NCBI GenBank assembly: GCA_902778055.1
Contig: CACYWL010000008.1
Location: forward strand, 1-64,000
DNA length: 64,000 nucleotides
Direction: 5' to 3'
DNA from: an uncultured Eubacteriales bacterium
GTDB taxonomy: Bacteria > Bacillota > Clostridia > Christensenellales > Aristaeellaceae
Below are positions 9,472-19,431 of the stretch, in pieces. The notes beneath the pieces are model-generated. The model was not told the origin of the DNA and searched no databases. It saw only the letters and a list, made by a program, of their open reading frames with translations. Numbering within the stretch: position 1 is the first letter of the stretch; each line of letters begins with the position of its first letter. The position numbers were made by a program, and so were the translations under genes.

Positions 9472-11427
9472 TTACTCGAAGATCTCCTCTCCCTCTTCGA
9501 GGTTTTCCTCTTCCGGCTCCTCCTGCGCGTCGCTCAGATAGGCATTCAGCACCGCATCGCTCCAGGATGCGCTGCCGGAGGGAGAATAATTCTGAAGAAT
9601 CCGGGGGAAATAATCAAAATATACATTGGAATAGAGCGGAATCATGGGCACGACCTCGGCAAAGCGCTGCTGGAAGGCCAGCCATTTCCGGCAGTATCCC
9701 AGCAGATCCCCCGGCTCCGTCCGGCGCATCTCCAGCGCCAGCTGGTAGAGCGTTTCGTCCTCCGCCTCGGAAAAGTCCCAGGTGATGCTGCCTTTCTGAC
9801 CGGCCGAGAAATGGGCTGCCGGATCGAACATCAGATCAAAGTTTGTCCCCAGGTAGAGCATGTCCGCCGTGCGTTCCGTCCGGTGGTAGAACTGATCCAG
9901 CAGGTCGTTTATCTCCAGGGGCGTCAGCCTCAGTCCGATGCCGGCCTCCTGAAGATAGGGCACAAAGGTTGTCTCCATCATTTCGCCCGCCGTGTTGCCG
10001 GCAGGGTATCCCAGGGTCAGCTCCAGCCGCACGCCGTCCTTTTCCCGGATGCCGTCTGCCCCGGGCTTCCATCCGTCCGCCTCCAGAAGGCGGATGGCCT
10101 CCTCCGTGCTGAGCGTGTACTTCGGGATGATGTCCAGACTCAGCTCCTGCCACGCGGCCAGCTCGGATTCGTATTTCGCCTGAGCCTCCGCGGTATTTTC
10201 TTCCGGTTCCTGAACCGGGTACATCATCGTTCCGTTGACCAGCTGGTACATCCACTGGCCGAGCCCGTAGTATCCGTCCACCCGCAGGCCGTAGTTTCCC
10301 GTGTATTCCGCGGTCAGCTGATCCCGGTCGATGCAGGAGGCAATGGCCTGACGCACCGCGGCACTGCTGACCGTCGGCTTCTCGCAGTTGAAGCTGATGA
10401 AGGTCAGCCCCATGCGGGGATAGTTGGCGTACCGGAAATAGCCGCTGGCAGCCAGCTCCGCCCCTGAGGCAATGACATCCGCCCGGGTGACCTTATTCAG
10501 AAGGCCGACCTCGCCGCGGGCCAACTGGCTCATCATGGTGTCGTTCTCAACGGGCACGAGCCGCAGGCGTTGGATCATCGGGGTCACGCCGTCCGCGTTC
10601 CCCTTGAAGAAGGGATTCTTCTCAAATGTGCAGACCGTCCCGTCAAAGGAGGTCAGGGTATAGGGTCCGCTGACCACGGACGGATGGCTCATATATCCGG
10701 TCTCGGGATCCAGAATGGTCTTCCGCAGCAGCTCCGCCGTGAAAGGGCCGCTGATATAGGCGCCGTTCCCTTCATCCTTCACCTCGCAGCCCGGAGCAAT
10801 CACATGGATCGGATAGGGCTGGCAGTCCAGCAGGCCCAGTTCATAGAAGAAGGGCAGGTATTCCTTCCGGACCGTCAGCATCATCTGGGTGTCGCTCATG
10901 ACCCGGACGCCCCGGAAGACAGGTTCTCCTTCGGCGTATTCAGCGGCGCCGTCCAGATAATCCATTCTCAGCGGCGCGCCGCCCAGTTCCGCGATCACCG
11001 GGCTCATCTGCAGCAGCAGCGAAAAAGCATAGTCCCGGGCCGTGATGGGGGTGCCGTCGGAGTATTTCAGATCGCTGTAAAGCGTCAGGAGATATGTCCG
11101 GTCCCCCTCCTCGCTGTCCAGCACGACAACGCCGCCGTCTGCCACAACGGTGGGATTCATGACGTACATCCCGTTCTCTTCATCCCAGCTGACCAGATTA
11201 TAGCCATGCAGCAGCTCGCGGACATCCAGATCGCTGGTATTGTTTCCCCATAAATCGGTAAAGAAAAAGCCCTCGACCCGCGTGGGATTTCCGACCGTCA
11301 GCTCCTCATAGCTGAATTCCGGGAAAGTGGAGGTTTCCGCTCCCGCTCCGTCCTCCTCGGCCCGGGCGGAAAAAGCCGGGCCCAGCAGCACCATGACGGT
11401 CAGCAGCATGCTCAGTATTCTCTTCAT
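9472..11427 (-). CDS. Family-5 (peptide-type) ABC solute-binding protein, orphan
   Basis: The 651-residue protein has the length and layout of SBP_bac_5 oligopeptide/nickel-binding proteins: a signal peptide ending SARAEE, an N-terminal segment with LKYSDGTPITARDYAFSL, a central VGLLNKV region and a C-terminal MMETTFVPYLQEAGIGL region. The SDGxPxTAxDxxFS-type motif (about residues 125-143) is diagnostic of the family. These proteins deliver peptides or other ligands to a membrane permease. No permease or ATPase gene is adjacent, so partners must be elsewhere, or the protein serves in sensing. There is no lipobox cysteine; the signal looks like a type-I site, unusual for a Gram-positive binding protein. 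The C-terminus is acidic (EEPEEENLEEGEEIFE). Confidence 0.85.
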   Translation of the reverse strand: MKRILSMLLTVMVLLGPAFSARAEEDGAGAETSTFPEFSYEELTVGNPTRVEGFFFTDLWGNNTSDLDVRELLHGYNLVSWDEENGMYVMNPTVVADGGVVVLDSEEGDRTYLLTLYSDLKYSDGTPITARDYAFSLLLQMSPVIAELGGAPLRMDYLDGAAEYAEGEPVFRGVRVMSDTQMMLTVRKEYLPFFYELGLLDCQPYPIHVIAPGCEVKDEGNGAYISGPFTAELLRKTILDPETGYMSHPSVVSGPYTLTSFDGTVCTFEKNPFFKGNADGVTPMIQRLRLVPVENDTMMSQLARGEVGLLNKVTRADVIASGAELAASGYFRYANYPRMGLTFISFNCEKPTVSSAAVRQAIASCIDRDQLTAEYTGNYGLRVDGYYGLGQWMYQLVNGTMMYPVQEPEENTAEAQAKYESELAAWQELSLDIIPKYTLSTEEAIRLLEADGWKPGADGIREKDGVRLELTLGYPAGNTAGEMMETTFVPYLQEAGIGLRLTPLEINDLLDQFYHRTERTADMLYLGTNFDLMFDPAAHFSAGQKGSITWDFSEAEDETLYQLALEMRRTEPGDLLGYCRKWLAFQQRFAEVVPMIPLYSNVYFDYFPRILQNYSPSGSASWSDAVLNAYLSDAQEEPEEENLEEGEEIFE

Positions 11428-11534
11428 CCTGTTGCCTCCTTCTCCCCCGTTGCATCTAAAGCCTTTTCATGAAGTCAGGGCATCTGTTCGAGGCCTTTCT
11501 CCTGATCGGTTCTGCGTGGGCGGAAAATAGTTTT

Positions 11535-12671
11535 TTATTCCCGGCCTTCTTTTGCGTTCCGGATGATTTCAGCCGGCACTGTTTGCGCGCCGGTATCCCC
11601 GGTCTGCTGAGCCTCTTCCCCGCCGGACAGCAAATCCGTTTCCGAAACCGTTTCGCTCTCCGGCTGATTCAGCATTCCCGGAACGGTATCGGGAGCCACG
11701 CTCCCGGATTCCGGATCCGTCTGCACCGGTTCGTCTGTTTCGGCGGTGATTTCTGTGTTCTCCTGCTGAACCGGCGTCTCCGTCCATCCGGGTGCCGCTG
11801 CAGTTTCTTCCGTCTTCTCCTGTTGTTCTGTAATGGCCGGCCGTTCTGCCGTTTCAGCAGGCTCTTCCGCTTTCTCCTGCGGTTCAGCGGTCTCCGGCCG
11901 GACGGCCGTCACGGCAGAATCATCCTTCGCCGCTTCCGGTTCTCCCGCTCCACCCGTTTCCCGAGGGCCAGGATTTTCACCGGTTTCCCTGAGGACCGTC
12001 TGTCCGGCGTTCTCCGGCCGCTCCGCTGTGTCATCCGCACCCCTGTTTTGCGGCATCATGCCGCTCTCCGGCAGGTCATTCTTCCCGAACTGGTCCTTGA
12101 TCTCATTCTGCGCGGCGGCTTCCGTCCTGCCGGGTTTCTGCGGCAGCTCCGAAGGATCACCGGATGCTCCGTTTCCTGATGTTTCCTTGATCTGCAGGCG
12201 GTTCCCGCCGGCCGCCGTCTTTTCCCTGAGCGGCGTCCCGCCGGCCTCTGTCCGGCCGTTCGCCGTCTCCGGCTTTTCTTCCGCCTCGCGGACGGTGAAG
12301 GAAACCACGTTGGAATACTCCGTTTCACCGTTCACCGCTTCCAGCGCGGCGCGGTACATCCAGCCCGCGCTCTCCTCGTTTGCGGTGAATTTCAGATGAT
12401 CTGCCCGGCCCTCCAGCGGCTCCCAGTCTCCTTCTTCGTCTCCGCGTTCCCACCGGATTCTGTAATTCATGTTCGCGGTCTCGTGGCCCTCCAGCCGCAG
12501 ATCCACCTCCGTGCCTTCCTCCACTTCCTCGGGGATCGGCCGGATCGCGACATAGGCGGAGAAATGCTCTTCCCCCGACTCCAGGGCCGCAGCCGGGCCC
12601 GGCAGGATCAGCGCGGAAAGCAGCATGACCGCCGTCAGGGCCGCTATTTTCTTGATTATGTTAAGGAACAT
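11535..12671 (-). CDS. Secreted acidic protein with an Ig-like domain
   Basis: The start is placed at 12671 because GGGAGG lies seven bases upstream; an ATG two codons earlier sits almost on that site. The product (378 residues) has a signal peptide ending GPAAALES, then one Ig-like domain (about 32-130) with YRIRWERGDEEGDW and SAGWMYRAALEAV. The rest is a long low-complexity tail rich in Glu, Thr, Pro, Ala and Gln, with repeats such as TAERPE and EKTEE. The Ig-like domain resembles those of the 7302-9020 protein. No wall-sorting motif, membrane anchor or catalytic motif is seen. It may be an extracellular matrix or wall-associated protein; function is unknown. Confidence 0.75.
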   Translation of the reverse strand: MFLNIIKKIAALTAVMLLSALILPGPAAALESGEEHFSAYVAIRPIPEEVEEGTEVDLRLEGHETANMNYRIRWERGDEEGDWEPLEGRADHLKFTANEESAGWMYRAALEAVNGETEYSNVVSFTVREAEEKPETANGRTEAGGTPLREKTAAGGNRLQIKETSGNGASGDPSELPQKPGRTEAAAQNEIKDQFGKNDLPESGMMPQNRGADDTAERPENAGQTVLRETGENPGPRETGGAGEPEAAKDDSAVTAVRPETAEPQEKAEEPAETAERPAITEQQEKTEETAAAPGWTETPVQQENTEITAETDEPVQTDPESGSVAPDTVPGMLNQPESETVSETDLLSGGEEAQQTGDTGAQTVPAEIIRNAKEGRE

Positions 12672-12792
12672 CAACATTCCTCCCGTTCTTCCTTCGAAAA
12701 AACACGCCTCAGGATTCTTCCAAAACAGGAAAGCCCGATCGGGCACGCTTATGATCAGGCATCTGCGACCATCCTGTCCTGAAGACCTATAT

Positions 12793-12820
12793 ATTGTATC
12801 ACTTTTTCCAATAATGTAAA
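12793..12820 (-). promoter_or_regulatory. Promoter for the 11535-12671 gene
   Basis: Minus strand TTTACA (12815-12820), 16-bp spacer, TACAAT (12793-12798), about 115 bases before the start codon. Confidence 0.6.
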
Positions 12821-12860
12821 GAAAACTCCCTAAATTTCACAAGAACCTCCTTCATATGCG

Positions 12861-12886
12861 AAAAGCCTCCCGCGCCGGAGGCTTTT
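12861..12886 (-). terminator. Terminator after the SH3b protein gene
   Basis: AAAAGCCTCC and GGAGGCTTTT form a 10-bp stem around a six-base loop, 43 bases past the stop at 12929. The A and T ends make it potentially bidirectional. Confidence 0.75.
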
Positions 12887-12928
12887 CTGCGCGCATTTCA
12901 TCAGTGATCAGCGCAGCCATTTATTGTT

Positions 12929-13873
12929 TTATTCGTAGATCAGGAAGCTCCGGTGGACATATCCGACGGTCCCGTTCACATTGATCAGCACCCAGCTTTT
13001 TTTCCGGTTGACGACTTCAACCTCCGTGTCCACCTTCACATGCGCCAGCACATTGTCCGTCCCGGTCAGGGAGGCGCTGGAGCGCAGGTTGACATAGCTT
13101 GCCCCGTTCGGGTTGATCACAATCGCCGTCTTTTTCCCAGCCGCAGGTTTGCTTGCCGTCAGGACATTTTCCCGGACATAGCCGGCCTGGCCGTGCACCG
13201 TAATCCTCGCCCAGCCGCTTTCCGCCGCGTAGAAGCGAACCTCCGTCCTCGCAGGCAGCCTCATCAGCACCCCGGTCTCCGTCCCGGCTCCGCCGTACAT
13301 CGGAACCGTGCCGCTGCCCCGGATATACCGGACGGGAGATTCCTCCTCCTCTTTTTCTTCCGCTTTCTCCTCCGCGGTCAGGCAGGAAAGCAGCATGTAG
13401 CCGCTCTGGCCTTCCACGTTCACCTTGGCCCATGCTCCGGAAACCGCCGCAAGCTTCACCTCGGTGCCGTTGGCAAACAGTCCCAGGGATTCCGACTTGC
13501 TGCTGGCGTCTCTGCGCAGATGCAGCCGGCCCTTGTTGCCTGTCCGGACACGCCTGACGCCGGAGGTCTCCACCCAGTTCATTCCCGGACTGACCGGCTT
13601 TTTCTCCATGAGGAAGGCTGCCTGCACATATCCCGTGCCTTCATCCGCCTCAATCTGCACCCAGTCCTCCAGCTCCTCCAGTACCGTCACCCTGCTCCCG
13701 TTTTTCAGCCGGAAAATCACGGATCCATTCTTTCCCGGCAAATCTCTTACGTTCAGGCTCTTCCCGTTCTCTGTCTGCACGTACCTTTTCGCATTCGCAG
13801 CCAGGGAACAGGAGGGCAGCAGCAGGGAAACCGCCAGTCCCAGGATCAGGGTCATCTTCAGGATTTTCTTCAT
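12929..13873 (-). CDS. Secreted protein with four SH3b repeats
   Basis: This 314-residue protein has a signal peptide (LLLPSCSLAANA) and four bacterial SH3 domains at about 27-88, 108-170, 182-240 and 252-314. Each shows the usual pattern of an N(V/L)R-like segment, a hydrophobic strand, W near the end and GYV or GYM (for example NVRDLPGKNGSVIFRL and WVLINVNGTVGYVHRSFL). SH3b domains typically bind peptidoglycan peptides, so wall association is inferred. There is no attached hydrolase domain. Whether the Cys in the signal region is lipidated is uncertain (sequence around it PSCSLA). It has its own promoter and terminator, so it is monocistronic. Confidence 0.85.
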   Translation of the reverse strand: MKKILKMTLILGLAVSLLLPSCSLAANAKRYVQTENGKSLNVRDLPGKNGSVIFRLKNGSRVTVLEELEDWVQIEADEGTGYVQAAFLMEKKPVSPGMNWVETSGVRRVRTGNKGRLHLRRDASSKSESLGLFANGTEVKLAAVSGAWAKVNVEGQSGYMLLSCLTAEEKAEEKEEEESPVRYIRGSGTVPMYGGAGTETGVLMRLPARTEVRFYAAESGWARITVHGQAGYVRENVLTASKPAAGKKTAIVINPNGASYVNLRSSASLTGTDNVLAHVKVDTEVEVVNRKKSWVLINVNGTVGYVHRSFLIYE

Positions 13874-13927
13874 GCTCTGTCTCTCTCCTTTCTCCGGCAG
13901 TTAACACTTTAGTAATATTTTTTTAAC

Positions 13928-13956
13928 ATATTAGCATGCATTCTCCGTTTCGTCAA
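13928..13956 (-). promoter_or_regulatory. Promoter for the SH3b protein gene
   Basis: Minus strand TTGACG (13951-13956), 17-bp spacer, TAATAT (13928-13933), 54 bases upstream of the ATG at 13873. An AGGAG ribosome site follows. Confidence 0.7.
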
Positions 13957-14011
13957 TACTATTTTGTAATATTTTTAAGGAAAATTGCCTCTTTTTCCCT
14001 GCCTGAAGCCG

Positions 14012-14042
14012 AAAAAGAGGCACCCGCCTCTGCGGGTGCCTC
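14012..14042 (-). terminator. groES-groEL terminator
   Basis: A perfect 11-bp stem, GAGGCACCCGC with GCGGGTGCCTC, a four-base loop, and TTTTTC immediately after on the minus strand. It lies 25 bases past the groEL stop. Confidence 0.9.
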
Positions 14043-14066
14043 GGGGTTCCTGTCTGAATCGCGGAA

Positions 14067-15719
<1,653 letters not shown>

Positions 15720-15770
15720 TCATCCCGGCGGGGCATCCCTGCCCGCCGTTCCGGTCTCTTTCCCGGACGC

Positions 15771-16119
<349 letters not shown>

Positions 16120-16131
16120 CAACCGTGGATA

Positions 16132-16160
16132 ACTATAATGCTTTTCAGCCTGTTGCGCAA
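16132..16160 (-). promoter_or_regulatory. groESL promoter
   Basis: Minus strand TTGCGC (16155-16160), 17-bp spacer, TATAGT (16132-16137). The start point would fall inside or next to CIRCE. Confidence 0.65.
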
Positions 16161-16246
16161 CCTGCGGAAAGCATAAAAACTGTCAATTTTGTATGTATTC
16201 CTCTTTTATTCTCCGGTTTTCTCCGTTTTTCTCGATATTTCGATTT

Positions 16247-17296
16247 TCAGTCCCGTTCCCCTTGTGTTTCCGCGATCCTTCGGGCAGCCTGCACCGCCGT
16301 CGGCATGGGCAGCGCGCGGATTTCCCCGCGGGGGATCCACCTCATGCCCGCCGGTTCCGGCGCGTCTCCGGAAGTCCGGAGAAGATACAGCTTCATTCGC
16401 CAGACCTGATGGGTGAACACATGCCTTGCCTCTCCCGCGGGCTCCGGCTTCTCCGTCTCCAGGCCGTATCTCCGCCGGACCGCGTCCCGCAGCTCCTCCG
16501 GCGTCCGGTGGCCCTCGGTCATCGGGAAACACCACAGCCCCTGCAGCAGCTTTTCCTCCCGGCGGTACATCAGCACCCTCTCCCCGGAAAAAATCAGGAG
16601 CACGTCCCATTCCTTCTCCCTGGGCGGCCTGGCCTTCGGAAGCCGGGGAAGCTCCTCCGCCGTCCCCTCGGCCCTGGCACGGCAAAGCTTCGACAGCGGG
16701 CACCGTTCGCAGTCCGGGGTACCGGGAACGCAGACCGTCGCCCCCAGATCCATCATCGCCTGGTTATGGTCCCCGGCGCGCTTCTCCGGCACCAGTTCCT
16801 CCGCCAGTTCCCCGATGCGGGCCCGCGCCTTCGTTTCCGTCGGATCGTCCCCCAGCCCGTACAGCCGGCAAATTACCCGGATGACGTTGCCGTCCACCGC
16901 GGCCACGGGCACATCATAGGCAATGGAAGCAATGGAGCAGGAGGTATAGGGGCCGATGCCCCGGATCCTTCGCAGGGTCTCCGGATCCCGGGGGATTTCC
17001 CCGCCGAATTCCTCGCAGACCTGCTGCGCTCCCCGGTGAAGGTTCCGGGCCCGGGAATAGTACCCCAGCCCTTCCCACATCTTCAGCACATCCTCTTCCC
17101 GGGCCTCCGCCAGCGCCCGGACCGTCGGAAAGCGGGCCATGAAGCGCGTATAATAATCCCGCACGGTGTCCACCCGGGTCTGCTGCAGCATAATCTCGCT
17201 GACCCAGGTTCCGTAGGGATTCCGGATTCCCCGCCAGGGCATCTCCCGGGCGTTTTCATCCCACCAGCGCAGCAGCGCTTCCGTTGCCGGATGCAT
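16247..17296 (-). CDS. mutY: A/G-specific adenine DNA glycosylase MutY
   Basis: The 349-residue length fits MutY. The catalytic Glu lies in SEIMLQQTRV. The helix-hairpin-helix-Gly/Asp motif is RRIRGIGPYTSCSIASIAY followed by AAVDGNVIRV, which carries the catalytic Asp. A complete 4Fe-4S ligand set C-x6-C-x2-C-x5-C is seen in CVPGTPDCERCPLSKLC. The C-terminal third is the NUDIX-like 8-oxoguanine recognition domain, with HVFTHQVWRMKLYLL. The enzyme removes adenine mispaired with 8-oxoguanine. The last 40 residues read MRWIPRGEIRALPMP, typical of the family. No promoter is obvious; a terminator separates it from the SPFH gene upstream. Confidence 0.95.
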   Translation of the reverse strand: MHPATEALLRWWDENAREMPWRGIRNPYGTWVSEIMLQQTRVDTVRDYYTRFMARFPTVRALAEAREEDVLKMWEGLGYYSRARNLHRGAQQVCEEFGGEIPRDPETLRRIRGIGPYTSCSIASIAYDVPVAAVDGNVIRVICRLYGLGDDPTETKARARIGELAEELVPEKRAGDHNQAMMDLGATVCVPGTPDCERCPLSKLCRARAEGTAEELPRLPKARPPREKEWDVLLIFSGERVLMYRREEKLLQGLWCFPMTEGHRTPEELRDAVRRRYGLETEKPEPAGEARHVFTHQVWRMKLYLLRTSGDAPEPAGMRWIPRGEIRALPMPTAVQAARRIAETQGERD

Positions 17297-17313
17297 GCCT
17301 TTCCTCCTCTCAT

Positions 17314-17342
17314 AAAATCCCCCCGGCCGAAGGGCCGGGGGG
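17314..17342 (-). terminator. Terminator after the SPFH protein gene
   Basis: CCCCCCGGCC (17319-17328) pairs with GGCCGGGGGG (17333-17342). The minus-strand loop is CTTC and ATTTTA follows, 19 bases beyond the stop at 17361. Confidence 0.8.
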
Positions 17343-17360
17343 AAGACCGTTCAGAATCTC

Positions 17361-18437
17361 TTACTGCTTCGCGCCGCACTCGGGGCAGAATTTCGCGCCG
17401 GGGGTAATCGCCGCGCCGCAGGCCGTACAGAAGCCGCCGGCCGCCTGTTTCGCGCCGCACTCGGGGCAGAACTTCGCGCCGGCAGCAATCGCCGCGCCGC
17501 AGGCGGAGCAGGTCACCGTCGCCGCGGCCGCCGCCGGAGCGGGAGCCGCCGCGGGCGCCGTCTGCTGACCCATGCTCTGGGCAAACATCTGTCCCATGGC
17601 CGCGCCGGCGCCCATGCCGACACCCATACCCGCCATTCCGCCGCCGGCGGGGTTGTTCGCCGCCTCGCGCATGGCCTCGGCCGCCTGATACTTCGCATAC
17701 TGGTCCAGGTTGCCCAGCACACCCATGCTGGTCCGCTTGTCCATGGACTTCTCGACTTCTTCGGGCAGCGAGATATTCTCAATCACGAAGCTGCACAGCG
17801 TCAGTCCCAGCTGGGCCAGCTTGGGGTTGACGGAGTTCAGCGCGTAGTTCGCCAGCTCGTCGTAATTGGCGGCCAGATCCAGCGCCGGAATCTTGCTCTC
17901 GGCAATGGCGTCGCTCAGCCCGGAGACGATCGTGCGCTTGATCTGTCCCTCCACGCCCTCGACCGTGAAGAGGGAGGTGGTCCCGAACACTTCCTTCAGG
18001 AAGGTTTCCACATTGCTGACCTTGAAGCTGTAGATACCGAAGGCGCGCAGCCGGATCATGCCGAATTCCGCGTCCCGCATCATGACCGGATTGCTGGTGC
18101 CCCACTTCATGTCCAGGAACTGCTTCGTGTTCACAAAGTACACGTCGGATTTGAAGGGGCTGTTGAAGCCGTACTTCCAGCTCTTCAGCGCGGTCATGAT
18201 CGGCATGTTGCTCGTGGAAAGCTCGTACCGTCCGGGCCCGAAGATGTCCGCCAGCTGTCCTTCGTTGACGAAGACGGCCGCCTGGCTCTCCCGAACCGTC
18301 AGCTGAGCCCCCATCATGATTTCCTTGCCGTTCATGTCATACTTGTGCACCATGGTTTTGCTGGAGCTGTCCGACCATTCGATGACATCAATCAGCTGAC
18401 CCTTGATCACATTTCCGATTCCGCTCAGAATACCCAT
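17361..18437 (-). CDS. SPFH-domain protein with two C-terminal zinc ribbons
   Basis: The 358-residue protein belongs to the YdjI-like SPFH family often annotated as virion core protein. Residues 1-30 include GQLIDVIEWSD. The SPFH core (about 35-250) contains ESQAAVFVNEGQLADIFGPG, FKSDVYFVNTKQF and a helical LAANYDELANYALNSV segment. A flexible Gly/Met/Ala/Pro-rich linker (265-310) leads to two CxxC...CxxC ribbons (CSACGAAI/CPECGAKQ and CTACGAAI/CPECGAKQ). The tandem ribbons are near-duplicates. Family members are membrane-associated scaffold proteins in Bacillota; the exact role is not known. It follows the pseudo-receiver gene by 57 bases and is probably cotranscribed from the promoter at 19355. 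Confidence 0.85.
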   Translation of the reverse strand: MGILSGIGNVIKGQLIDVIEWSDSSSKTMVHKYDMNGKEIMMGAQLTVRESQAAVFVNEGQLADIFGPGRYELSTSNMPIMTALKSWKYGFNSPFKSDVYFVNTKQFLDMKWGTSNPVMMRDAEFGMIRLRAFGIYSFKVSNVETFLKEVFGTTSLFTVEGVEGQIKRTIVSGLSDAIAESKIPALDLAANYDELANYALNSVNPKLAQLGLTLCSFVIENISLPEEVEKSMDKRTSMGVLGNLDQYAKYQAAEAMREAANNPAGGGMAGMGVGMGAGAAMGQMFAQSMGQQTAPAAAPAPAAAAATVTCSACGAAIAAGAKFCPECGAKQAAGGFCTACGAAITPGAKFCPECGAKQ

Positions 18438-18494
18438 TTCGCAGACCTCCTGTTCATCTTTATCTTTATTGTTATGCTCCCCCCGGCGGGGAAG

Positions 18495-19304
18495 TCATCC
18501 TTCCGATCCGTAATCGCTGCAGAAGGCGTACAGCGTGGGAAGCACCTGCACCCCCGTCACCCGGAGATGAATTCCCCGGTATTCCTCCGCGTGGGCGATG
18601 CCCGCCTGCACGCACTGATCCAGCGCGGCCACCATGTCGTCCTGCTGCTCCTGGCCCCGAAGCGCCCCGGCCAGCACAAAGACCCGGCCGTCGTCCGTCA
18701 CCAGGGGAAGCACATGGAAGCCCTTCACATCCCCGCCGAAGGACTGGAACAGCTCCCGCTCCAGCAGGTGATCGCTGTCCTGCCAGCGTCCGACCAGCCG
18801 GTCCTCCTCCGTCGAGCTCTTCTGCAGATCCATCAGGATACACGGCTTGTCGGGATCCATCCGGCTCCGCAGCAGGCGCATATTCCTGCCCAGTTCCTTC
18901 CGGGTCACCTTTTCCCCGCCGACCAGCCTGCGGAAAAGGTACCGCCGGGCCCGGAGCAGCAGCTGCTGCTCATCAAAGGCGTCGCTGGAAAAATCTGCCC
19001 GCACCCGGTTCAGAATCGTCCGCAGCTCGCTCAGATATTCCATGACCTCCGTCGGCGTTCTCCCGGCTTCAAAGATGGGCAGCACCGGGTATTCCGCCTG
19101 CAGATACTCCATCAGCTCCCGCTCCGCCTCCGGCTCCAGCGCAATGCCGATCCCGTCGGCGTGATGCCGGCGGAGACTTTCCTTCGCGCCCTCGACATCG
19201 TGGCGGATATGAGGGCGATGAAATCCATTGTACTCCCAGCTGTCCACCCGGTCAAAGGCATCCAGCACATCCTCCTGATCCGAAACCAGCAACAGCTTGT
19301 ACAT
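18495..19304 (-). CDS. Pseudo-receiver protein without an output domain
   Basis: The 269-residue protein opens like a response-regulator receiver (MYKLLLVSDQEDVLDAFDRV), but the usual phosphoacceptor strand reads GIGIALEP, with no Asp at the expected position. A helical linker (about 85-140) leads to a region with LLERELFQSFGGDV and FHVLPLVTDDGRVFVLAGAL. This resembles the middle domain of YesN-type regulators, but the AraC-type DNA-binding domain is missing. A DNA-binding role is therefore unlikely; a protein-interaction or sensing role is inferred. It is transcribed ahead of the SPFH gene from a strong promoter, so the two probably act together. Confidence 0.7.
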   Translation of the reverse strand: MYKLLLVSDQEDVLDAFDRVDSWEYNGFHRPHIRHDVEGAKESLRRHHADGIGIALEPEAERELMEYLQAEYPVLPIFEAGRTPTEVMEYLSELRTILNRVRADFSSDAFDEQQLLLRARRYLFRRLVGGEKVTRKELGRNMRLLRSRMDPDKPCILMDLQKSSTEEDRLVGRWQDSDHLLERELFQSFGGDVKGFHVLPLVTDDGRVFVLAGALRGQEQQDDMVAALDQCVQAGIAHAEEYRGIHLRVTGVQVLPTLYAFCSDYGSEG

Positions 19305-19354
19305 ACAAGATCCTCCTGCAAATACTCACCCGGCTCCGGGCCTCTTCCAACCGG

Positions 19355-19383
19355 ATTATACCTGTTCCCGCAGGGCATTGCAA
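19355..19383 (-). promoter_or_regulatory. Promoter for the pseudo-receiver / SPFH unit
   Basis: Minus strand TTGCAA (19378-19383), 17-bp spacer, perfect TATAAT (19355-19360); GGAGG precedes the ATG at 19304. Confidence 0.7.
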
Positions 19384-19431
19384 TCCGTTTCCCTGCTTTT
19401 TTTCTGCATTCCGGTAAGGCGCTGCCTCCGT

